Of a stretch of 5,890 bases of DNA, positions 1 through 4,742 are shown piece after piece (the stretch's first letter is position 1; every line of letters begins with the position of its first letter). The notes under the pieces were generated by a model. That model worked only from the letters and a program-made list of their open reading frames with translations. It was not told the DNA's origin and searched no databases. The DNA comes from Nostoc cf. edaphicum LEGE 07299 (GTDB lineage: Bacteria > Cyanobacteriota > Cyanobacteriia > Cyanobacteriales > Nostocaceae). A program made the translations under genes and the position numbers. The stretch covers positions 1 through 5,890 of the forward strand of contig NZ_JADEXF010000268.1 in assembly GCF_015207245.1 (NCBI RefSeq), given 5' to 3'.

Positions 1-114
1 GTTATAACCACGGACATCAGCTTCAGTCTTTACGCTGATACCGAGGTCGCGCAAGGAAGCCTTGAGGATTTCGGCATCGGTGATTTTGGTACGCAGGGTG
101 CTAAAGTGAGACAT
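1..114 (-). CDS. ycf35: Ycf35 (DUF1257 family) protein, N-terminal 38 codons; runs off the left edge
   Basis: The minus strand from the ATG at 114-112 reads MSHFSTLRTKITDAEILKAS, then LRDLGISVKTEADVRGYN up to the window edge, with no stop. This is the conserved N-terminus of the Ycf35/DUF1257 family, found in cyanobacteria and in red-algal and related plastids; the biochemical function is unknown. The start is well supported: a GGAGG Shine-Dalgarno lies 8 nt upstream and the family begins with MSHF. It lies 141 bp downstream of the AAA+ ATPase gene on the same strand, so co-transcription is plausible, although inverted repeats sit in the gap. The family call comes from remembered sequence similarity; only about a third of the protein is visible. 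Confidence 0.85.
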   Translation of the reverse strand, partial: MSHFSTLRTKITDAEILKASLRDLGISVKTEADVRGYN

Positions 115-122
115 TTGGGTTT

Positions 123-127
123 CCTCC
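123..127 (-). promoter_or_regulatory. Strong Shine-Dalgarno of ycf35
   Basis: The minus strand reads GGAGGAAACCCAAATG, a consensus-like GGAGG 8 nt before the ATG. It is the best ribosome binding site in the window; the other genes here have weak or no recognisable ones. This suggests efficient, independent translation initiation of ycf35 and fixes its start. Confidence 0.8.
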
Positions 128-169
128 AATGAGAAGATTGAGAAAAACGACAACGGTTTGTTTTGGGCG

Positions 170-195
170 AAGCCGCGCTTAACAGGATGCGGCTT
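170..195. other. 7-bp perfect inverted repeat (hairpin) between the AAA+ gene and ycf35
   Basis: AAGCCGC (170-176) and GCGGCTT (189-195) are perfect complements around a 12-nt loop. On the plus strand the stem runs into TTCTTAT, so it resembles a weak intrinsic terminator for plus-strand transcription. On the minus strand, the direction of the genes here, it is followed by an A/C-rich stretch, so it should not terminate the operon. It could be a 5'-UTR or intercistronic hairpin. A lone TATAAG (minus strand, 203-198) lies just upstream, with no recognisable -35. Confidence 0.5.
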
Positions 196-204
196 TTCTT
201 ATAA

Positions 205-225
205 CTGCTAGCATTTTCTGCTAGC
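205..225. repeat. Direct repeat CTGCTAGC x2, also a 6-bp hairpin
   Basis: CTGCTAGC occurs at 205-212 and 218-225. Because GCTAGC is its own complement, the copies are both a direct repeat with a 13-bp period and an inverted repeat (207-212 with 220-225, loop 7 nt). There is no T-tract on the minus side, so it is not a terminator for the upstream AAA+ gene. It could be a protein site or an RNA processing/stability hairpin. Confidence 0.5.
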
Positions 226-252
226 CTTTCCCCCTGGGATGGCAGAGGAAAG
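226..252. other. 6-bp inverted repeat just after the AAA+ stop codon
   Basis: CTTTCC (226-231) pairs with GGAAAG (247-252), with a 15-nt loop. On the minus strand it begins 3 nt after the AAA+ stop codon and abuts the next hairpin (207-225). No U-run follows. It is a weak structure on its own, worth listing only because three such stems stand side by side in this short gap. Confidence 0.3.
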
Positions 253-255
253 CTT

Positions 256-1767
256 TTAAAACTCCATTCGCTGATATTCAGCTACGGAGGATGCTGCGGG
301 GCGTGCGCGCTGTCTGGCCCAATCTCTCAGAGCCGTTACTTGTTCTTGCATCGTTCGAGACAGCGGCAATGTTGCCTTCAGTGCAGCAATAATATCTAGT
401 TGGGTGAACTCCCGATCTTGGGCAAAAGCTTCATACATTGCCGCAACGATCGCTTGTTCAACTTCTGCTCCAGAAAAGCCATCAGACATCTTGGCTAATT
501 GCTCAAGATCGAATCGAGAGATGTCTTCACGGCGCTTGGTCAGATGAATATTGAAAATATCCTGCCGTTCTTCCGGTGTTGGCAGATCGACAAAGAAGAT
601 TTCATCAAAGCGTCCTTTCCTCAAGAATTCCCCAGGTAAGCGTTCTACTCGGTTGGCAGTTGCCATCACGAACACTGGTGATTTCTTATCTTGCATCCAA
701 GTGAGGAAAGAGCCGAAGATTCTACTTGAAGTCCCCCCATCAGAATCAGACGAACCTCCACTACCAGCAAAGGATTTATCTAATTCATCGATAAACAAAA
801 TCGCTGGGGAAATAGATTCTGCTGTTTTCAGGGCGTTCCGCAAGTTTGCTTCACTTCGTCCCACCATTGAGCCGTCGTAAACTCGCCCCATATCCAACCG
901 CAACAGTGGTAAACCCCACAGTCGGGAAGTAGTTTTAGCAATTAACGACTTACCGCAACCGGGAACTCCTAAAATTAGCATCCCCTTTGGTTGAGGCAAA
1001 CCATACTCTCTCGCTCTTTCTGTAAAAGCGTTAGAGCGTTGCTTGAGCCATCTTTTTAACTCTTCTAAGCCACCTACAGCATCAATAGTTTCATCTTCTT
1101 CAATGTATTCTAAGATGCCATTGCGCCGAATTAGTTGCTTTTTCTCAGATAAAACGATGTCTACTTCATCTTCCGTCAAACGCTCTTTAGTTACCTGTGC
1201 CTTACGGTAGACTTTCTCAGCTTCATCTTTAGTTAGACCCAAAGCAGCTCTGAGAAGTTTTTCTCTGGCTTCTGTTGTCAGTCGCCGACCACGATTTTGC
1301 TCTATATGGTGAGTTAAGACTTTATTCAACTCAGCCATATCTGGCAATGTAAAGTCGAGAACGACAACTTCTTTTTCCAGTTCTATAGGTACTTGTTGCA
1401 TCGGAGACATCAAAACGATGTTCTTTTGCATACCTTTGAAACTAGCGATCGCATCACGCAGGGATCGGTTAGTTGCAGGCGCATCTATAAAGGGATGTAA
1501 ATCTTTAAGAATAAATATACTTGGTTCTTTCTGCCGGATGATCCACTCAATCGCCGCCTCTGGAGACACGGTATTATGTTGGGTAACATTCCGGGGTTGA
1601 CCATACTCAACAATCCCGTGTGTTACTGTCCAAACAAATACTCGGCGCTGGGGCTTTAATAACTGGGCGATTGTGGAAATTGCTTGCTCGGCCCGCTCTT
1701 CCTCGGAGGTCACAAGGTAGATTAAAGGGTATTGAGCTTGAATTAGGATTTTGAGCTCTTCGTTCAT
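256..1767 (-). CDS. Ycf46-like AAA+ ATPase
   Basis: A 503-aa protein. Residues 1-225 are an N-terminal domain that looks like a degenerate P-loop/AAA half (it starts NEELKILIQAQYPLIYLVT). Residues about 225-470 are a full AAA+ module: Walker A GVPGCGKS (267-274), Walker B ILFIDELD (323-330), a Gly/Ser-rich loop (335-348), sensor 1 ATAN (369-372), putative arginine fingers R383 and R386, and the sensor-2 region with FSGAEVEQAI (431-440). Length and layout fit Ycf46, a cyanobacterial and plastid family. From memory, Ycf46 has been linked to photosynthesis and CO2 use in Synechocystis, and the related AAA gene slr0374 to a stress-responsive operon; substrates are unknown. No transmembrane segment is apparent, so it is probably soluble. 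It lies 78 bp after the RHH gene and before ycf35. AAA+ is certain; assignment to Ycf46 is likely. Confidence 0.9.
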   Translation of the reverse strand: MNEELKILIQAQYPLIYLVTSEEERAEQAISTIAQLLKPQRRVFVWTVTHGIVEYGQPRNVTQHNTVSPEAAIEWIIRQKEPSIFILKDLHPFIDAPATNRSLRDAIASFKGMQKNIVLMSPMQQVPIELEKEVVVLDFTLPDMAELNKVLTHHIEQNRGRRLTTEAREKLLRAALGLTKDEAEKVYRKAQVTKERLTEDEVDIVLSEKKQLIRRNGILEYIEEDETIDAVGGLEELKRWLKQRSNAFTERAREYGLPQPKGMLILGVPGCGKSLIAKTTSRLWGLPLLRLDMGRVYDGSMVGRSEANLRNALKTAESISPAILFIDELDKSFAGSGGSSDSDGGTSSRIFGSFLTWMQDKKSPVFVMATANRVERLPGEFLRKGRFDEIFFVDLPTPEERQDIFNIHLTKRREDISRFDLEQLAKMSDGFSGAEVEQAIVAAMYEAFAQDREFTQLDIIAALKATLPLSRTMQEQVTALRDWARQRARPAASSVAEYQRMEF

Positions 1768-1790
1768 ACTTCGACCTACTTGAGACCTTA

Positions 1791-1807
1791 TAGAGACAGT
1801 AGAGACA
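1791..1807. repeat. Short direct repeat TAGAGACA x2 in the leader of the AAA+ gene
   Basis: TAGAGACA occurs at 1791-1798 and 1800-1807 (9-bp period), and a looser TGAGACC lies at 1781-1787. On the minus strand this gives three GTCTC blocks within the 78-bp gap just upstream of the AAA+ start. It could be a local regulatory or RNA feature, or chance. Confidence 0.3.
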
Positions 1808-1845
1808 TTGCTTCTGGTAAAGAAAACCGAATCATGAATATCTAT

Positions 1846-2199
1846 CTAGCAAGGAACTAACTCTTCCTCACCTTTGGGATTGGTTTCATCTTCATCCATC
1901 TCGTGAAGAGAAAGATGCTCTTGACCAACTACCCCTGGTTGATTGCCTAAAGTAACCAGTTCCCCATCACGCAAGACTAATGAGCTATCACAAGTTGGGC
2001 ATGAATAAACTCTATGAGTCCGCCCATAAGAAGAATCTTCTAACTCGTCAACCAACTCTTGATTGGATAGGTAAAAACCAAGGGCACGTTCGGCAAGTTC
2101 TGACATTGGCTCGGAATCGACTGCTGAACGAATCTTCAGTTTTCTGTGCAACTCTGGCGATAAATACAAAGTGACCTTTTGCTTAGTTTGCGTTTGCAT
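1846..2199 (-). CDS. Small ribbon-helix-helix-like protein with CPxC tail
   Basis: A 117-aa protein. Residues 7-47 (KVTLYLSPELHRKLKIRSAV, then DSEPMSELAERALGFYLSN) match the beta-helix-helix pattern of RHH/CopG-type DNA-binding domains: an alternating beta-strand, then two amphipathic helices joined by a short turn. Residues 48-60 are acidic. A CPTC pair (C67, C70) follows, resembling half of a zinc knuckle, then an acidic tail rich in E/D that ends in a lone C117. Not recognised as a named gene. It is the first gene of a minus-strand unit with the AAA+ ATPase 78 bp downstream, so it could autoregulate the unit or act as a partner of the ATPase (inference). The Shine-Dalgarno is weak (AAAGAG, 5 nt before ATG). 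It is not a typical antitoxin: no toxin gene is adjacent. Confidence 0.8.
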   Translation of the reverse strand: MQTQTKQKVTLYLSPELHRKLKIRSAVDSEPMSELAERALGFYLSNQELVDELEDSSYGRTHRVYSCPTCDSSLVLRDGELVTLGNQPGVVGQEHLSLHEMDEDETNPKGEEELVPC

Positions 2200-2217
2200 A
2201 TAACTCTTTAACGGTCT

Positions 2218-2227
2218 TACCCGGGTA
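2218..2227. promoter_or_regulatory. 10-bp palindrome TACCCGGGTA, candidate operator
   Basis: A perfect palindrome 19 bp upstream of the RHH start codon, just downstream of the candidate -10. A protein bound here would block the start region. RHH proteins typically bind short palindromic half-sites, so autoregulation by the first gene is a reasonable guess. There is no second copy nearby, which weakens the case. Confidence 0.35.
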
Positions 2228-2235
2228 TGTATATC

Positions 2236-2264
2236 AAGTTATCGGTTCTTCTATTGGTTGTCAA
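2236..2264 (-). promoter_or_regulatory. Candidate promoter of the RHH-AAA+-ycf35 unit
   Basis: On the minus strand TTGACA (2264-2259) is a perfect -35 hexamer, followed 17 nt later by TAACTT (2241-2236), a poor -10 (3 of 6). The transcript would start near 2229, about 30 nt before the ATG. A weak -10 behind a good -35 fits a promoter that depends on a bound activator; the HLR1 element would lie about 64-81 bp upstream of that start. Confidence 0.4.
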
Positions 2265-2283
2265 GACAGTAAAACGTTTTGAC
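2260..2283. promoter_or_regulatory. Inverted repeat GTCAA...TTGAC containing palindrome AAAACGTTTT
   Basis: GTCAA (2260-2264) and TTGAC (2279-2283) are inverted; the perfect 10-bp palindrome AAAACGTTTT (2271-2280) overlaps the right arm. The left arm overlaps the candidate minus-strand -35 hexamer, so a factor bound here would contact the promoter. The factor is unknown. Confidence 0.3.
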
Positions 2284-2292
2284 GCTAATATT

Positions 2293-2310
2293 GTTACATT
2301 TCTTTACATT
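2293..2310 (+). promoter_or_regulatory. HLR1 element, predicted RpaB binding site
   Basis: GTTACATTTCTTTACATT matches every fixed position of the published HLR1 consensus: (G/T)TTACA(T/A)(T/A) twice, separated by 2 nt. HLR1 is bound by RpaB, the OmpR-family regulator that controls photosystem and high-light genes in cyanobacteria. The site lies 94 bp upstream of the RHH start codon, the nearest known gene. The repeat reads on the plus strand, and its second TTTACA could also act as a -35 for a plus-strand transcript (TTTATT at 2327-2332, spacing 18), where bound RpaB would repress. The motif match is seen directly; binding is inferred. Confidence 0.65.
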
Positions 2311-2409
2311 TAAGATTCAAATGCCGTTTATTGAGTGATAAATAGCTGAATACAAACCTCTGAGAATTAATCAGGATCTTAGACACTCAAAACCTGAAGG
2401 CTCGATGGG

Positions 2410-2427
2410 AATTAGCGATCGCTAATT
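2410..2427. repeat. 18-bp perfect palindrome centred on a HIP1 site
   Basis: AATTAGCGATCGCTAATT is self-complementary over all 18 bases, around the HIP1 octamer GCGATCGC (2415-2422). HIP1 is highly over-represented in many cyanobacterial genomes. Other perfect copies in the window are at 1445-1452, 2819-2826, 4175-4182 and 5306-5313, all inside genes. This one is intergenic and has extended symmetry. The 18-mer starting at 2408 (GGAATTAGCGATCGCTAA) recurs exactly at 4168-4185 inside sqdB. Confidence 0.8.
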
Positions 2428-2556
2428 TAATGATTGCCTGAGTTGGTTGATTTTTTAACTATTTGGAGCGTAAGCGGATTAAAGTTGAACACCTTTCCGG
2501 TTGCAAACAACTGATATCCACAAGAGATGCCAGCAAATGACACCAGCATTGAATTT

Positions 2557-2733
2557 TTAATCAGCGCTCTTTTGGTGCAGTTTCTTCAGCAGTTTACGGA
2601 TTCGTGAATAGCTAGTAAATTGGCGAAGGTATTGATCTGAGTTTCTGGCACTTCTTATAAAATCAGTGACTTTGGCAAAATGTGTAATGTAAATGGCTAC
2701 TGCTAATAAAATCTGTAGTTGGGGGCGAAGAAT
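2557..2733 (-). other. Open minus-strand frame without a start codon, possible gene remnant
   Basis: From just after an in-frame TGA TAA (2739-2734) to a TAA at 2557, 58 codons stay open on the minus strand, with a basic C-terminal end (SYSRIRKLLKKLHQKSAD). No ATG, GTG or TTG occurs in frame. The upstream end overlaps the start of the plus-strand lipoprotein gene and its candidate promoter. It may be chance or a decayed gene end; I do not recognise the sequence. Confidence 0.15.
2632..2661 (+). promoter_or_regulatory. Candidate promoter of the PsbP-like lipoprotein gene
   Basis: TTGATC (2632-2637, 4 of 6 matches to TTGACA) and TATAAA (2656-2661, 5 of 6 matches to TATAAT) are spaced 18 bp apart. 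Transcription would start near 2668, about 25 nt before the ATG at 2693. No good Shine-Dalgarno lies in that short leader. Confidence 0.45.
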
Positions 2734-3211
2734 TTATCAGTTTACCGCCAGCGTTAGCGGAGTTATTGCCCTGTTAATCATGCTGTGGGGTTGTACTGCA
2801 AATGATTTTAACGCCGGAGCGATCGCCTGGAAAACTTATCGCAACTCTCGTTATGGCTTTGAATTTCCATATCCAAGTAACTGGACTTCTTTAGCAGCCT
2901 CAGAAAATGGTGATGGAATTGCGTTTATTTCACCACAAAATAGCTCTGTGCAAATTCGGGGGTGGGCAAGTCAGCAGCTACCAAACGAGCGAGAGTCAGT
3001 AAAAAAGATTAAATCCAACTTTCAGACCGCCCAAGGAGTATCTGGGGTGCTGGTTGTAGAAATCGATCGACGAGGAGGTTCAATGAGACTTATAGTAACT
3101 CAGAGTCCAGTGAACTACTATTGGCAGGGACAAAGCAAGAGCCAAGATTTTCAAGATTACTATCGTTTATTTTATTACATTGCCCAGCAGTATCGCATTC
3201 CGAAGTCCTGA
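2693..3211 (+). CDS. PsbP/DcrB-like lipoprotein
   Basis: A 172-aa protein. The N-terminus has basic residues (GRR, 11-13), a hydrophobic segment (about 18-32) and a lipobox-like LWGC with C34 as the probable lipidated cysteine; W at -2 is unusual. The mature part opens with TYRNSRYGFEFPYPSNW (48-64), the hallmark of PsbP/Mog1/DcrB-fold proteins, where a conserved Tyr-Gly-Phe strand leads into YPxxW. It ends in an aromatic helix (DYYRLFYYIAQQYRI). PsbP-family lipoproteins such as CyanoP are anchored to thylakoid or plasma membranes and help photosystem II, but this protein is not clearly CyanoP. Function unknown. It lies 135 bp upstream of sqdB, same strand; co-transcription unproven. The ATG at 2693 was chosen because it gives a complete signal peptide. 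Two ATGs just upstream (2680, 2687) are out of frame. Confidence 0.75.
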   Translation: MATANKICSWGRRIYQFTASVSGVIALLIMLWGCTANDFNAGAIAWKTYRNSRYGFEFPYPSNWTSLAASENGDGIAFISPQNSSVQIRGWASQQLPNERESVKKIKSNFQTAQGVSGVLVVEIDRRGGSMRLIVTQSPVNYYWQGQSKSQDFQDYYRLFYYIAQQYRIPKS

Positions 3212-3307
3212 GTGAGGAGAATTCCCTGCATTTTCCCCATTTTACCCTGTTCGATGCTCTCTAAATCCATATCTCTCCCAGAATGATGATTAAGAGGGTA
3301 CAGAAAC

Positions 3308-3327
3308 CTGATAGATTTAGCTATCAG
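3308..3327 (+). promoter_or_regulatory. 7-bp perfect inverted repeat just upstream of sqdB
   Basis: CTGATAG (3308-3314) and CTATCAG (3321-3327) are perfect complements around a 6-nt AT-rich spacer, ending 19 nt before the preferred ATG of sqdB. It could be a leader hairpin affecting translation or a dyad operator. There is no T-run after it, so it is not a terminator of the upstream gene. No phosphate (Pho) box is recognisable in this gap, although sulfolipid genes often respond to phosphate. Confidence 0.5.
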
Positions 3328-3334
3328 CGAGTAA

Positions 3335-4501
<1,167 letters not shown>

Positions 4502-4532
4502 AATAAACCCCAGTAAATCGTGGGTCTAAAAA

Positions 4533-4565
4533 TGGTCGTCGTATTTTAGCACAATATGACGACCA
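4533..4565. terminator. Strong hairpin after sqdB, bidirectional terminator-like
   Basis: A 13-bp stem with one G-T wobble: TGGTCGTCGTATT (4533-4545) pairs with AATATGACGACCA (4553-4565) around a 7-nt loop. On the plus strand it is followed by ACTCTTTATTATTTA, a broken T-tract. On the minus strand it is followed directly by TTTTT (4532-4528). It lies 31 bp after the sqdB stop, so it probably ends or attenuates the sqdB transcript before sqdX. The imperfect plus-strand U-run means partial read-through is possible. Confidence 0.65.
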
Positions 4566-4608
4566 ACTCTTTATTATTTATCAGGTGTATCTTCCAGCTA
4601 CTACTAAA

Positions 4609-4629
4609 TTTACTGTTTACTGTTTACTA
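4609..4629 (+). repeat. Three tandem heptamers TTTACTG/TTTACTG/TTTACTA
   Basis: The 7-bp unit is repeated without spacers at 4609-4615, 4616-4622 and 4623-4629 (last base differs). A fourth GTTTACT stands alone at 4673-4679. Short tandemly repeated heptanucleotides (STRR) between genes are a known trait of heterocystous cyanobacteria; this looks like a short member. It does not fit HLR1, which needs TTACA with a 10-bp period. Confidence 0.65.
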
Positions 4630-4742
4630 CAGTTATTTTGATTGTGCAGAATTGATTACAGGACGCGAGACAGTTTACTCTGTGTTTAATAGCAAAATGC
4701 ACTCTTAAGCTGAGATTATCTGCCTGGACTGAATAGTTTTTT

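Larger units (their letters stand above)
2200..2692. other. 493-bp gene-free divergent intergenic region
   Basis: Separates the minus-strand RHH gene from the plus-strand lipoprotein gene. It holds an HLR1 element (2293-2310), two 10-bp palindromes (2218-2227, 2271-2280), an 18-bp palindrome on a HIP1 octamer (2410-2427), a candidate promoter for each flanking gene, and a T6 run (2451-2456) without an obvious stem. No tRNA fold or convincing gene is visible; the longest frames are a start-less 58 codons on minus (2557-2733), 40 aa on minus (2427-2549) and 26 aa on plus (2527-2607). The region is long enough to hide a small RNA. Confidence 0.6.

Noticed and set aside
551..880. 109-codon plus-strand open frame inside the AAA+ gene
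   Set aside because: Lies wholly antisense to the conserved Walker A, Walker B and sensor region of the ATPase; the protein resembles nothing and is a shadow of strong coding constraint.
1418..1600. 60-codon plus-strand open frame inside the AAA+ gene
   Set aside because: Antisense to the N-terminal part of the ATPase, with no ribosome binding site or family resemblance.
1980..2174. 64-codon plus-strand open frame
   Set aside because: Antisense to the RHH gene, whose domain pattern clearly identifies the minus strand as coding.
2427..2549. 40-aa minus-strand ORF in the gene-free region
   Set aside because: No Shine-Dalgarno and no recognisable sequence; its stop overlaps the HIP1 palindrome. 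Length is within chance expectation.
2527..2607. 26-aa plus-strand ORF with a hydrophobic middle (FLISALLVQFLQQF)
   Set aside because: Has an ATG and could be a tiny membrane peptide, but matches no photosystem, cytochrome b6f or NDH small subunit I know, has only a weak AAGAG before the ATG, and a frame of this length is expected by chance.
4587..4601. NtcA-like GTA...TAC in the sqdB-sqdX gap
   Set aside because: The spacing is 9 nt, not the 8 nt of the NtcA consensus, and there is no suitably placed -10.
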